Source: Ahaetulla prasina (taxonomy: Eukaryota; Chordata; Lepidosauria; Squamata; Colubridae). From it: DNA of 64,000 nt. A program made the translations under genes and the position numbers. The notes under the pieces are model-generated. The model was not told where the DNA came from. It was given only the letters and a program-made list of their open reading frames with translations, and ran no database searches. Below are positions 1-10,576 of the stretch, one piece after another. The stretch spans positions 6,791,959 to 6,855,958 of the forward strand of contig NC_080543.1 in NCBI RefSeq assembly GCF_028640845.1, in the 5' to 3' direction. The first letter of the stretch is position 1. Each line of letters starts with the position of its first letter.

Positions 1-428
1 GGCCCAAAGTCACTCAGCCAGTTTTCATGTGTAAGGGAGGACTAGAACTCACAGTCTCCTGGTGATTGGCCCAAAGTCACCAGGTGGCTTTCATGGCTAA
101 GGCGGGACTAGAACTCACAGACTCCTGGTGATTGGCCCAAAGTCACTCAGCCACTTTTCATGTGTAAGGCAGGACTAGAACTCACAGTCTCCTGGTGATT
201 GGCTCAAAGTCACTCAGCCATTTTCATGTGTAAGGCAGGACTAGAACTCACAGTCTCCTGGTGATTGGCTCAAAGTCACTCAGCCACTTTTCATGTGTAA
301 GGCAGGACTAGAACTCACAGTCTCCTGGTGATTGCTCCAAAGTCACCAGCTGGCTTTCATGGCTAAGGCGGGACTAGAACACACAGCCTCCGGCTTTCCA
401 CCCCGGTGCCTTAATCATTAAACCATAT
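1..428 (-). repeat. SINE1 tail expanded into a 66-67 bp minisatellite
   Basis: Six copies of a unit beginning ggcccaaagtcac start near 1, 68, 134, 201, 267 and 334. Each unit contains gggactagaactcacag, which read on the minus strand (gttctagtcccgcc) resembles a Pol III B box. The right end (ggtgccttaatcattaaacc) reads on the minus strand like an A-box region. I infer one tRNA-derived SINE whose B-box-to-3' segment multiplied in tandem. The left end is cut by the window edge. Confidence 0.75.
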
Positions 429-546
429 TTAATCAATCCTCACTCTGCAATACTCTGAAAGTAATATTAGATCATCTGGTGTATTTTGATGTAGGTATTT
501 GTAGATGTGTGGTGGCTTCTGGATAGACTTCTACAACAGTTTTATC

Positions 547-947
547 CAGTGGTGGGATTCAAATAATTTAACAACCTGTTATCTGCCCTAATGAGTGGCT
601 GGATGGGCGTGGCCATGGTGGGCGTGGCCACGGTACAGGTAGCACTCGGTCCCCTGCACCCCCTGGGAGCAAAAACGGGCTGTGGCGGGGGGACAAGCCC
701 CCTACACCTCATTTTGGGCCTAGTAGGTCTCCCTGCAGCCTCCTGGGAGCAAAAACGGACCGCGGGGGGAGGGGGCACACACCCCGTGCCCCGCTTTGGC
801 CCTAGTAGGTCTCCCTGAACTTACTTGGGAGCCACAATGGGGCATGTTGGACTCCTGGAAGGGGCAATGCGGGGAGGGGAAGGGCCAGCCAGCAAGTTAA
901 CAACCGGTTCGCCCGAACCGGTTCGAACCGGCTGAATCCCACCACTT
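547..947. mobile_element. MITE-B, hAT-like non-autonomous element
   Basis: Starts cagtggtggg and ends with the complementary gaatcccaccact. It is flanked by gttttatc (539-546) and tttttatc (948-955), an 8-bp target duplication with one mismatch. The interior has repeated gaaccggttcg blocks and a duplicated segment around gggagcaaaaac. An 8-bp duplication is typical of hAT transposons. No transposase is present. Confidence 0.7.
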
Positions 948-955
948 TTTTTATC

Positions 956-1723
956 CATCCTACTTTGGGACACATCCCGCAAAGATCCTCGGGTCCTTTG
1001 CGAAGCGCGTAATCTTGAAAAAAGCTGAAGGGGGAAAGAAAAACTGACTGGCTAAAAGATGGATGGACTCCCGTTGTAGCAGCACCACAACTCCGCGGAG
1101 AGCTCTAAAAGGCCAAGCCGAAGACAGATCATCCGGGAGAGTGTCTACCTCTAACGGTTGCTAAGTGCTGACACTGACTGATGGCCCTTAAGCAGTCGAC
1201 CGAAGGAGAAGTTCCCCCCTCCCTCCATATTTTTTTTTCCTGACCAAAAAATTAATGGAGAATTTTCGGCGGCCTTTCACGCTGGATCTGCTTCCCAGAT
1301 ATCTCTCATGGGCCGCGTTAAACAACGGAAGCTGCAGGAAGAGTGTGTACTGCGCGTTAACCCTTTATTTTGCATTTCTGACTGTTTTGTTTTCCAGGGT
1401 GTGGTTTCTTCTGCGGGGGGTGGGGTGGGGGGTGGACGCCTGTCATCTTTGGAAGCCGTACTAAGCCGAAGGCTTCCACACGCTGCCACTGAGTTGCTTT
1501 CGCTTCTGAGGTAACCGCGAGACATCGAATGCCTTTCCTCAACTGCCAGACAGAATCTCAGTCCTAAGATGGTTTCCCAAGGCCTGTTTCCAGTTCTTCT
1601 TTTTTTTTCCTCTTTGGTGTGAAACTGTCTCTCCTGTGCAGCACGCTGGCGGCTTGCGCAAATGGGCAGGCCGTAAATAATGGAAGCGGAACTCTAACGT
1701 GTGTCGAAAGAAATCCATCAGAA
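956..1723. other. no gene or repeat recognised
   Basis: Sequence without an identifiable gene. Short open frames on both strands overlap one another and none has a recognisable domain. T-rich runs occur near 1230 and 1600. Confidence 0.5.
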
Positions 1724-1833
1724 AAGAACCGGGAGGGACCTTGGAGGTCTTCTAGTCCAACCCCCTGCTCAAGCAAAAGACCCCGCACAAATTCAGACAA
1801 GTGGCTGTCCAGTCTCTTCTTTGCTCCCTAGGT
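1724..1833 (-). mobile_element. CR1 LINE 3' end, antisense
   Basis: The plus strand reads gggaccttggaggtcttct followed by the usual 'agtccaaccccctgctcaag' text, the reverse complement of the classic CR1 tail. It is cut at its right by a MITE-A insertion. Confidence 0.8.
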
Positions 1834-2160
1834 CAGTGATGACGAACCTTTTCAGCATTGAGTGCCCAAACTGGAATGCGTGTGTATGTGGGTGCATGTG
1901 CCCGCACCGGAACACCAGAAACCTGAATACCAGCTAGCCGACACACAAATGCCTGTTTTTTGGCCTGGAAAACGGCCTAGAAATAGCCTGAAAAACGGCC
2001 TACTTTTTGGCTGTTTTCAGGCCGTTTTCCGGTGCTCCGGCATCCACGAAGACCAACTGGCCAGCGCGCCGGAAACCAGGAGCTGATGACGGCACATGTG
2101 CCCACAGAGAGGGCTCTGGTTGACACCTCTGGCATGCATGCCATAGGTTCGCCATCACGG
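1834..2160. mobile_element. MITE-A, hAT-like element
   Basis: Left terminus cagtgatgacgaacc, right terminus ggttcgccatcacgg; these are inverted repeats. Flanks ccctaggt and ccccaggc match at 6 of 8 positions, consistent with an aged 8-bp duplication. The interior lacks coding potential. Confidence 0.7.
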
Positions 2161-2168
2161 CCCCAGGC

Positions 2169-2399
2169 CATCCGCCTGGTAAACTCGCAAGATTCGTTTT
2201 TCTCGCCATGTCCATATTTACAGCTGAACTAGACTGCGTTGTTTCTCTGTGTCTATATAATATATGTGGGTATACGCATACTTTTATACTTATTTATTTA
2301 TTCTGTCATAGTTATGTAGTATATATTTGAGAGCTGTATGCAAACAAATTTCTTTTTAATATATGCCCATTAGTGTACATTCAAAGTTGCAATAAAGTA
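2169..2399. other. AT-rich spacer ending in a probable LINE tail
   Basis: Mostly unassigned. The last 60 bases end gcaataaagtattctattc, which resembles the polyadenylation-like end seen where other LINEs in this window pass into ATTCT arrays. The LINE family cannot be named from this piece. Confidence 0.35.
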
Positions 2400-3203
2400 T
2401 TCTATTCTATTCTATTCTATTCTATTCTATTCTATTCTATTCTGTTCTGTTCTGTTCTGTTCTGTTCTGTTCTGTTCTGTTCTGTTCTGTTCTATTCTAT
2501 TCTATTCTATTCTATTCTATTCCATTCCATTCCATTCCATTCCCATTGTTCCATTCCATTCCATTCCATTCCATTCCATTCCCATTATTCTATTCTATTC
2601 TATTCTATTCTATTCTATTCTATTCTATTCTATTCTATTCCATTCCCATTATTCTATTCTATTCTATTCCATTCCATTCCATTCCATTCCATTCCATTCC
2701 ATTCCATTCCATTTTCTATTCTATTCTATTCTATTCTATTCTATTCTATTCTATTCTATTCTATTCTATTCTATTCTATTCTATTCCATTCCATTCCACT
2801 TTCTATTCTATTCTATTCCATTTTATTCCATTCCCATTATTCTATTCTATTCTATTCTATTCTATTCTATTCTATTCTATTCTATTCTATTCTATTCCCA
2901 TTATTCTATTCTATTCTATTCTATTCTATTCTATTCTATTCTATTCCATTTCCATTTTTCTATTCTATTCCATTCCATTCCATTCCATTCCATTCCATTC
3001 CATTCCATTTTCTATTCTATTCTATTCTATTCTATTCTATTCTATTCTATTCTATTCTATTCTATTCTATTCTATTCCATTCCATTCCATTCCATTCCAT
3101 TTCATTCCATTCCATTTAATTAATTCTGTTCTTTTCTGTTCTGTTCCGTTCCGTTCTGTTCCGTTCCGTTCCATTCCATTCCACCTCTACTCTACTCTAT
3201 TCT
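2400..3203 (+). repeat. (ATTCT)n / (ATTCC)n / (GTTCT)n block array
   Basis: About 800 bp of pentamers arranged in blocks: ATTCT, then GTTCT, ATTCT, ATTCC, then alternating ATTCT and ATTCC blocks joined several times by the same cattcccattattc text, and finally GTTCC and CTACT variants. The long plus-strand open frames here (repeating FYSIL / FHSIP) are an artefact of a stop-free pentamer. Confidence 0.95.
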
Positions 3204-3540
3204 TAAAAAACCACCAATGATGAAGCAGCCATAACTTCTGGAGGCAAGCTAATTGTCCCACAGGCTAATTGTTCTCACTGTAGCAAATTTCTCTTTAATT
3301 CCAGGTTGCTTCTCTCCTTAGCCGAACCCAAATCCTGCAACCGTTCTTCATAGGTTTTTGTCTCCAGGCCTTTAATCCTCTTAGTTGCTTTTCTTTGTAC
3401 TTTTTTTTCAAAGTCTCAACATCCTTTTTTTTTTGTAACGCGGTGACCAAAACTGGATGCCGTATTCCAGGTGTGGCCTTACTAAAGGCTTTATAAAGCG
3501 GTGCTAATACTTCACGTGATTTTGATGTTACACTTTATGT
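3204..3540 (-). mobile_element. CR1 LINE 3' region, antisense, with internal deletion
   Basis: Contains the reverse complements of the CR1 C-terminal coding and tail regions (aacttctggaggcaag, ttcttcatagg, gtgaccaaaactgga). Compared with copies at 6592 and 30693, the segment between 'tctctcctta' and 'caaatcctgcaacc' is missing, so an internal deletion is likely. Confidence 0.8.
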
Positions 3541-4028
3541 CTGTATAAGAATTCCGCCTCAGGAATATTGATTCCCACCAACCACTTCATACACCCATCT
3601 CTCTTTATTTGTGTGCCAGATACTTTCAGGGTAACTGGCAGCTAAGCCAGCCTACACAGTGAATATCGGAAAGGAGGTATTAAATTATCCTACTTCCTCT
3701 CGGACGTTCACGAGATTCAGTGAGAGAGGATGGAACTGAGGTAGCGATCACAAATGTTCAAATTTGCTGATCTTCGCTTCAATGAATTTCTGCCTTCCCA
3801 GCAGTGGGTGGAGTGTCCATTGTGGAGGAAATTAAAACCAAATTAGTAAAGGAGGACAGAGAGTCCTTGCCAACATGGGATGCAGGGAGCGAAATAGCTA
3901 AGAACACTCAAGAAGTTGCTTTTTTTTTAACCAGAAAGGCTGAAGAGATTTTTTCCCCCATTTCTGTAGTGCTGGATGACTTGGAACTGCCTGTCCAAAT
4001 GGGATTCAATTCCATCTCCGCCATCCAG
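3541..4028. other. unassigned, with one short open frame
   Basis: From about 3804 a plus-strand frame stays open for some 75 codons (MGGVSIVEEIKTKLVKEDRE at its start) before it enters a purine repeat. It has no domain I recognise, and no splice or codon evidence supports a real exon. It could be an old retroelement gene fragment. Confidence 0.25.
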
Positions 4029-4426
4029 AAAAAAGGAAGAGAAGGAGGAGGAAAAGGAGGTGGAGAAAGGAGGAGGAGGAGGAGGAAGAAGAAAAAGAAG
4101 AAAATGGAGGAGGAGGAGAAAGAAGGAGGAGAAGGGAGGAGGAGGACGAAGAAGAAAAAGAAGAAAATGGAGGAGGAGGAGAAGGAGGAGGAGGAGGAGG
4201 AGGAGGAGAAAGAAGGAGGAGGAGGAAGGAGGAGGAGGGAGGAGGAGGGAGGAGGAGGAGGAAGAAGAAAAAGAAGAAAATGGAGGAGGAGGAGAAAGAA
4301 GGAGGAGAAGGGAGGAGGAGGACGAAGAAGAAAAAGAAGAAAATGGAGGAGGAGGAGGAGGAGGAGGAGGAGGAGGAGGAGAAAGAAGGAGGAGGAGGAA
4401 GGAGGAAGGAGGAGGAGGAGGAAGAT
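4029..4426 (+). repeat. (GGA)n/(GAA)n purine tract with an internal duplication
   Basis: Nearly pure purine on the plus strand. The segment containing aggacgaagaagaaaaag occurs twice (around 4141 and 4319), about 180 bp apart, so a longer unit has been duplicated on top of the triplet repeat. Open frames here are repeat artefacts. Confidence 0.9.
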
Positions 4427-4430
4427 GAGA

Positions 4431-4540
4431 AGGACTGTGGGGTCTTTGATGCTCTCTAAGCTTGATGGTTTTCTTGCAGATATTTCATTACCCAGCTAGG
4501 TAATGTCATCAGTCCTAGAAGGGAGTGGGGAGGAGGAGGA
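4431..4540 (+). repeat. family P half-unit next to the GGA tract
   Basis: Reads ctctaagcttgatgg, then tcttgcagatatttcattac, then taatgtcatcagtcctaga. The same text occurs near 31138, 31418, 43568 and 45366, and in reverse complement near 32799-33100. Every copy adjoins a microsatellite or short tandem. Family unidentified. Confidence 0.55.
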
Positions 4541-5325
4541 GGAGGAATTTCCTGACAGAATTATTAATCAGTGGAACGAATTATCTCCAGAAGTTATGGG
4601 TGCTCCATCACTGGAGATTTTCAAGAAGAAAATGAACAGACATTTGTCTGAAATGGTACTATAAGGTTCTCCTTCTTGAGCAGGGGGTTGGACAAGAACA
4701 GTAATGGCGAACCTTTTTGCCATCGCGTGCCAAAAATGGGGGGAGGGGAGCACGGGGGGGGGAGGGTGGTGCGCGCGCCCACACCCATAATTCTATGTGC
4801 CCTGCGCATGTGCACACAACACCCCCCTGCACTCCCCCCCCGCTTTTGGCCTAGTGGGCCCGGTAGGCCAGTTTTTTGCTCTCCTCATACTCCAGAGCCT
4901 TTCTAGGAGCCTGGGGAGAGCGAAAATAGCCTTCCCCACCCCCACCCGGAGGCCCTCCAGAAGCCGAAAACAGCCAACTTCCTGTGGAACCAGAGGTTGG
5001 CAAACAGGCTATTTCCGGCCTCCGGGGGTGTGTGGGGAAGGCCGTTCCCTCCCCCTCCCCAGGATCTTAGAAAGGCTCTGGAGCATGAGGAGAGCAAAAA
5101 ACAGGCCTTCCCCACCCCTCCAGGCCCTCCAGAGGTAGGAAACAGCCTGTTTCCCTATTGCAGTTGGGCCCAGAAGGCCTGAAAATCAGCCGGTGCGTGC
5201 CAGAGCTGAGCTCGCGTGCCCACCAATATGGCTAAGCGTGCCACCTTTGGCACACGTGCCATAGGTTCACCATCACGGGACTAGAAGTTCCCCAAGGTCC
5301 CTTCCAACCCTGATATTCTGTTAAG
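4541..5325 (+). mobile_element. CR1 LINE 3' end, split by a MITE-A
   Basis: The sense CR1 C-terminal text (atttcctgacagaattatta, then 'cagggggttggac') runs to 4698 and resumes at 5287 (gttccccaaggtcccttcc). The interruption is the hAT-like element at 4699-5278, so the CR1 is the older insertion. Confidence 0.85.
4699..5278. mobile_element. MITE-A inserted in CR1
   Basis: Starts cagtaatggcgaacc and ends ggttcaccatcacgg. Flanks gacaagaa (4691-4698) and gactagaa (5279-5286) are an 8-bp duplication with one mismatch, and gactagaa is the CR1 consensus sequence at that point. GC-rich interior, no transposase. Confidence 0.85.
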
Positions 5326-5911
5326 ACACAATTGTAGTGTTATTTTTTTTCTCCTTCACATTCTTGATTGTGCTGCGGATTGTTCTGAGAAGGTCATGAA
5401 TTATTTAATTAAGTAAAGAGTTGAAGTTGAAAGGAAGTGCAATCTTTTTTCTTCTTCTTTTTTTTTTTTTTGGATGCAGAGAGTTTGTTCTTTCTTCCAC
5501 GCCGAAATCCCAGGAAACTCGGTCTTAAGGCACGGAACAAGACCTGCATTTATTCCTGAACTTTTCCGTGAGCCGTTCTCTTACCTTGGCAAACCCCCTG
5601 TAGATTTGTTCCTACTTCAAAGTGAAAACTTTATATCTCCCTCTGGATGGGCTGACGTGTGGTTGCTGTCACTTTTATTTTATAACAAAAATTTGGGGAC
5701 ACATCCCGCTAATCCCCGGGTTGTGTTTTTTTCATTCTGGAGGGTTTGCGAACGTCTCCCAAATCCACAGATGGTGCCTTTGGTGCAAAAAAAATAAAAT
5801 AAAAATATCAAATCTTTTTGGCTCTTGAAGTCTCCCAATGGATTTGAATAAAAAAGCTCATTCACGAAAGGACTCGTGGAAATAAGTGAGAGGACATTTC
5901 TAAAGACAATA
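5326..5911. other. no gene recognised
   Basis: AT-rich sequence. A 107-codon plus-strand frame (5474-5797) has no domain or repeat similarity that I can identify, and it lies among poly-T runs. I do not call it a gene. Confidence 0.4.
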
Positions 5912-5919
5912 TTCTAGAT

Positions 5920-6542
5920 CAGTGATGGCTAACCTTTTTGCCATTGCGTGCCGGGGAGGGGGACGGGGGTGTCGCGTGTGTGTGTGCCCACATCCATAAC
6001 TCTATATGCCCTGCGCATGCACACGCGACCCCCCCCCCGCTCCTGGCATGTGATGGCCCAGTAGGCCCTTTTTTCTCTCACTTCCGGTGGGACCGGAAGG
6101 CCCGTTTTTTGCTGTCTCCAGCCTCCAGAGACTCTCTAGGAGTCTGGGGAGGCCAAAAATGGCATTCCACACCCCCCCGGAGGCCCCCCGGAGGCTGAAA
6201 ATGGCCCATTTCCCAACTTCCGATCCCACTGGTAGTTGGCAAATGGGCTGTTTCTGGCTTCCCGAGGGCCTCCCGGGGGTGGGTGGGGAAGGCTGTTTTT
6301 GCCCTCCCCAGACTTCTAGATAGGGTCTGGAGCCACGTGAGAGAGAAAAACGGGCCTTCCCCACCACCATCCGAGGCCTTCCGGAGGCAGGAAACAGCCT
6401 GTTTCCCTACTTCTGGTGAGCCAAGAAAGCCTGAAAATCAGCTGGCCGGCACACACATGCGCACCAGAGCTGAGCTCGCGTGCCCACTGATGTGGCTACA
6501 CGTGCCACCTGTGGCACGCGTGACATAGGTTCGCCATCACGG
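5920..6542. mobile_element. MITE-A with perfect 8-bp TSD
   Basis: Termini cagtgatggctaacc and ggttcgccatcacgg, flanked on both sides by TTCTAGAT (5912-5919 and 6543-6550). The perfect 8-bp duplication supports hAT membership for the whole MITE-A family. The interior is a GC-rich series of ctccccag / aggcc motifs with no transposase. Confidence 0.9.
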
Positions 6543-6591
6543 TTCTAGATGGAATATTTGGGGAATGGAAGGTTCCCGTAAATTTCAGGAA

Positions 6592-7035
6592 TACAGAATC
6601 AGAATAGAGCTGGAAAGGGACCTTGGAGGTCTTCCAGTCCAGCCCGCTGCTCAAGCAGGAGATCCCATACCATTTCAGACAAGTGACTGTCCAGTTTCTT
6701 CTTTAAAAACCTCCTGTGATGAAACACCCACAACTTCTGAAGTGAACTTCTGTTCCACCGGTTAAATTCTCCTCATTGTTAGGAAGTTTCTCCTATAATC
6801 TCTCTAATAATAATCTCTTCTTGATTAGTTTCCATCCATTGTTTCTTGTCCTGCCCTCAGGGGCTTTGGAGAATAAGTTGACCCTCCCTCTTCTTTATGG
6901 CAGCCCCTCAAATACTGGACTACTGCTATTGTGTCACCTCTAATTCTTCTTTTCTTTAGACTTGCCCAACTCAAATCCTGCAACCCTTCTTCATACGTTT
7001 TAGTCTCCAGGCCGTTAATCATTTTAGTCGCTCTT
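6592..7035 (-). mobile_element. CR1 LINE 3' region, antisense
   Basis: A long antisense CR1 copy. The minus strand encodes the end of the CR1 second open frame, broken by several stops. It includes the 'tgctcaagcaggagatccca' and 'ttgtcctgccctcagg' blocks common to the other CR1 copies here. Confidence 0.85.
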
Positions 7036-7227
7036 CATCTCTTCATCCAACCTCTTGCTATTTGCCTATATTTCTTACGGTTGTGGGTTTCAAAGATTTT
7101 GTCTCCAAGAGAACACTCTTTTTGGGGAGGGGGTTATTAACTCTCCTACAGAGGGTCTCCTTTTGCATCTCTCATAAAATCATTGTCTACTGCAGAAGAT
7201 TCGTTTTAGATCTTCGGCCTGTTTTTA

Positions 7228-8311
7228 GATTTCGGACTTCAGAGGATAATTAGAACTGCAGAAAAAACAATGGCTACCAACCTGCCTTCCATTGAGGACC
7301 TACAGTATATACTGCACGAATCAAAAAGAGGGCTGTAAAAATATTTACAGACCCCTCGCATCCTGGACATAAACTGTTTCAACTCATACCATCAAAACGA
7401 CGCTATAGAGCACCGCACACCAGAACAACTAGACAGAAGAACAGTTTTTTTCCCAAACGCCATCACTCTGCTAAACAAATAATCCCCTCAGCACTGTCAA
7501 ACTATTCACTAAGTTTACATTACTATTAATCTTCTCATCGTTCCCATCACCCATCTCCTTCCACTTATGACTGTATAGCAGTAACTTTGTTGCTTGTATC
7601 CTTACAATTTATTGTCGTGTCCCACTCCTCCGCTGACGGCCGGGTCAGGGAAATCCGAATCAGGCTTGCCTCTGCAGCTCTGCCCAAAGTCCTAGCAAAG
7701 TCCTCAGAGCAGGCAGGAGACCAGAAAGTGACTTCAGCAAGATAAGTTCGACTTTTGCCTGACTCAGAGACTGCCAGAAAGCAGATCCTTTATATAGGCC
7801 ATGGGGTGTGGCTCCATGACTCAGCACTCATTAAGGCCTGCCCCTCCCTTCCTTCTGTTGCCTCCGCCTATCCAGCCTTCTGATGCGAGGGTCACACCAA
7901 TCAGCAGCTGTTGGGAATAAACCCTCCTCAGGCTCACATGCTGTGGAGGAGGGGGAGGGGTCTAGCTGCTCCGTTTGCCTGGGCATGGAGTCAGGGCTGG
8001 GGCAGGGAGGTGCTCCTTCTTCTACAGTTTGTCTGGGCATGGAGCCAGGACTGGGGCCGGAAGGCATACATTCTTCCGTGTTCGGGAGCAGATAAGAAGG
8101 CCCCGGCTGCTCTGAGGGGGGCAAGACACAACATTTATATTGATTGTTTCCTAATATGATTTGATTGCTTATTTGTACCCTATGACTTTCATTAAGTGTT
8201 GTACCTTATGTTGTACCTTCTTGGTGAATGTATCTTTTCTTTTATGTACACTGAGAGCTTATGCACCAAAGACAAATTCCTTATGTGTCCAATCACACTT
8301 GGCCGATAAAA
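7228..8311 (+). mobile_element. L3/Snake1-type CR1 LINE 3' end, split by a solo LTR
   Basis: Begins ttcagaggataattagaac, carries the end of the reverse-transcriptase open frame (SIEDL, then a frame break, then SKRRYRA-like text) and the 3' UTR. The UTR continues after an LTR insertion and ends with ccaatcacacttggccgata before the ATTCT array. It matches copies at 14407, 34922 and 49358. The LTR fills 7613-8133. Confidence 0.85.
7613..8133 (-). mobile_element. solo LTR A inside the L3 LINE
   Basis: 521 bp from tgtcgtgtccc to gacacaaca, flanked by a perfect TTTAT duplication (7608-7612, 8134-8138). The minus strand is the sense strand: it has a TATA-like box (ctatataaagg) near 7790. Upstream of that box a 98-codon frame (8124-7831) is rich in Pro, Ser and Glu and ends in a basic stretch DPRIRRLDRRRQQKEGRGRP. 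No internal region or second LTR is present. Confidence 0.85.
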
Positions 8312-8523
8312 AATTCTATTCTATTCTATTCTATTCTATTCTATTCTATTCTATTCTATTCTACTCTACTCTACTCTACTCTACTCTACTCTACTCTACT
8401 CTACTCTACTCTACTCTACTCTACTCTACTCCACTCCACTCCACTCCACTCCACTCCACTCCACTCCACTCCACTCCACTCCACTCCACTCCATTCCATT
8501 CCATTCCATTCCATTCCATTCCA
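8312..8523 (+). repeat. ordered pentamer array after the L3 tail
   Basis: Four blocks in strict order: ATTCT (to about 8360), ACTCT (to about 8431), ACTCC (to about 8490), ATTCC (to 8523). Each step differs by one base, so the array looks like successive expansion of single-base variants. Confidence 0.95.
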
Positions 8524-8527
8524 TGTA

Positions 8528-8806
8528 TTTAGAACATAGACTCATAAGGCTGGAAGGAACTTCAGAGGACTTCAAGTCCAACCCTCTGTTCAAGACCGAT
8601 GACTATATACTATCCTGGCCAAATGGTTGTCTAGTCTATTTTGGAAAACCTTCTGTGTTAGAACATCCACAAACTCTGGAGGCAAACTGTTCCACTAATT
8701 AATTGTTCTCCCTGTCCGGAAATTTCTCCTTAGTTCTAGGTTGCTTCTCTCTTTAATGAACATAAAATATAGAATGATAAATTTGGAAGGGACCTTGGAG
8801 GTCCTC
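8528..8806 (-). mobile_element. two antisense CR1 tail fragments
   Basis: The first (8528-8756) reads ctggaaggaacttcagagga through to ttctaggttgcttctctc. The second (8763-8806) restarts at atttggaagggaccttggag and passes into a short CCT run. The restart shows two separate insertions or a duplicated end. Confidence 0.7.
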
Positions 8807-8866
8807 CTCCTCCTCCTCCTCCCCGCTCCTCCATGATGATGGTACCTAATTAAATAATGAAATGTC

Positions 8867-9192
8867 TGCATTTTTCACACGACCGTTGCAGCATCCCCAT
8901 GGTCACAGGATCAAAATTCAGAAGCTTTGCAACTGGCATGTATTTATGACGGTTCCAGTGTCTTTCCCCCCACCCCCGGTGGTCATGTGATCCCCTTTTG
9001 CGACCGGCAAAGTCGATGGGGAAGCCGGTTTCACTTAAAGACCGTGAGACTAACTTCGCAACTGCCACGGTTCACTGAACGACAATGGCAAGACAGGCCG
9101 TGAACTGAAGCAAAGCTCCCTGAACCACCGTCTCCCTTAGCAGCGCAAATTTTGGACTCGGCCGCGATCGTAAGTCGAGGACTTCCTGTTAC
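8867..9192. mobile_element. MITE-C copy
   Basis: Runs from catttttcacacgaccg to gtaagtcgaggacttcctg and includes the family's cctttttgcgaccggcaaag-type centre. The same text occurs at about a dozen places in the window. Its left terminus is lost. Superfamily not determined: no consistent target duplication was found. Confidence 0.7.
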
Positions 9193-9519
9193 TCCCAAAA
9201 GCCAACGTGGCAATCGTGCTCACGCAATGAATGTTGTACATTAAAAAAATAAAAGCGGAGTTTCGAGCACCTGGTTGCAGTAAGGAAAGAATATGAGCCC
9301 ATCAAAAAGAAATACCAGCTTTGCGATTTCTTGTACCACAGGTCACCAAATAAATGGGATTTAAGAGATCTAACGGTTGGGATGAGTGTATTAAGTTGTC
9401 AGTTGAAACAACGTTTGACGGTCGCTGAGAGTCAATGCTGCACGTATCTTTTGGACAAAACAATGCAAGAGAGAGAAAAGGGAAATAATATCTGTTTCTG
9501 TATTTTATCAACCTTTAAG

Positions 9520-10232
9520 ACAAAGTTTTCCAACCTTGGCAACTATTGTGACCCAGGCCCAAGTAATAGTATTAGATGCAATCAGTTCAAAAACAAACAG
9601 ACTTTATTAGAACAGCTAAGAATTAACTCATTCTCAGTGTGGTCCAAACTAAATCAAAACAAATTCTTCCTAACACAATTCTTCAGACTTATCACCAATT
9701 AGGCAAACTGCCAAAGGCCTTTCTTGGCAAAAGTTCAGAAGACACCGATATGAAACAAATGCAAGAAGATGAAGCTATCAACATTGTTTTCCGACAAAGA
9801 GCCCAAATGCCATTGCTGGTCTTTTAAGCCTTATGGGAGGGGCCAATCATCTCTTGTCCCTACTCCCGAGTCATCCTCTTTGCTTGAGCTGCTCTTGCCT
9901 TCTGGCAACTCTTCTCATGCGTGCATTAGGAACAGGCTCCTCCTGTTCCTCTGCCTCACTACTGTCAGCCTCTGGATCACTCTCCGATGGCCCTGGCCCC
10001 ACCTCTGCCTCCGACGCAGAGCCCTCATCCGGGCCTTCCCCAGCCTCCAGGACTGGCCCATGTTCTTCCTCAGCCTCATCACTGTCCGACTCCACTGCCA
10101 GCTCCACAGGCTGCTGGCGGACCACAACAGCAACTTTAAGATGCGTGGCCTTCAACTCCCAGAATTCCGCAGCCTTCAAGCTGGCTGGGGGATTCTGGGA
10201 GTTGAAGTCCCCTCCTCTTAAAGTTGGCAATG
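9520..10232. mobile_element. MITE-D split by solo LTR C
   Basis: The left arm (ttttccaaccttggcaac) stops at 9543. The palindrome resumes at 10130 (gcaactttaagatgcgtgg) and continues through cttcaactcccagaattcc to the mirror arm ending near 10232. Removing the LTR and one GCAAC restores a normal MITE-D arm. Confidence 0.75.
9544..10129 (-). mobile_element. solo LTR C inside MITE-D
   Basis: 586 bp from tattgtgaccc to gaccacaaca, with a perfect GCAAC duplication (9539-9543, 10130-10134). On the minus strand it has a TATA-like cttaaaag (near 9820) and a polyadenylation signal taataaag (near 9603), which fix the orientation. The minus-strand frame from the LTR edge to 9871 is strongly acidic (ESDSDEAEEE) and ends RMRRVARRQEQLKQRG. 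It begins in phase T|GTT GTG. Confidence 0.85.
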
Positions 10233-10305
10233 TCTGAAAATTCTGCTTTACATAACATACACCATTCATCAATCTTGACAACTTCTACATTTTATCGGTA
10301 CGATT

Positions 10306-10564
10306 CAGGGGTGAAATCCTCCCAGTTCTGACTGGATCTTGCGATCCAGTAGCGATCGTGACCAGTGGTTTGGCGATCCAGTAGCAATTGCCGAACCACC
10401 AGTGATGCTTGTGGCCCGGGTGTCATTACTTGCTGATTTTAACCAGGAAGTAATGTGTTTTTTATCTTCTGCGCATGCACAGAAGATCTGCGCGTGAATG
10501 TGATGCATGTGGGGGGCGTCTGGACTTCCGAACTCATAAGGAAGGTGAGTAGATTTCACCCTTG
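10306..10564. mobile_element. MITE-B-like element with perfect TSD
   Basis: 259 bp between perfect GTACGATT duplications (10298-10305, 10565-10572). Termini caggggtgaaat and atttcacccttg are inverted repeats. The interior has gatccagtagc-type repeats and no coding potential. Confidence 0.85.
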
Positions 10565-10576
10565 GTACGATTCTAT

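Noticed and set aside
2373..3220. 248- and 224-codon open frames rich in FYSILFYSI
   Set aside because: Pure translation of the stop-free ATTCT/ATTCC pentamer; the same happens in other frames and arrays (8161, 12724, 58729).
3804..4499. 231-codon frame as a host exon
   Set aside because: Only about 75 codons lie outside the purine tract, with no recognisable domain or splice context.
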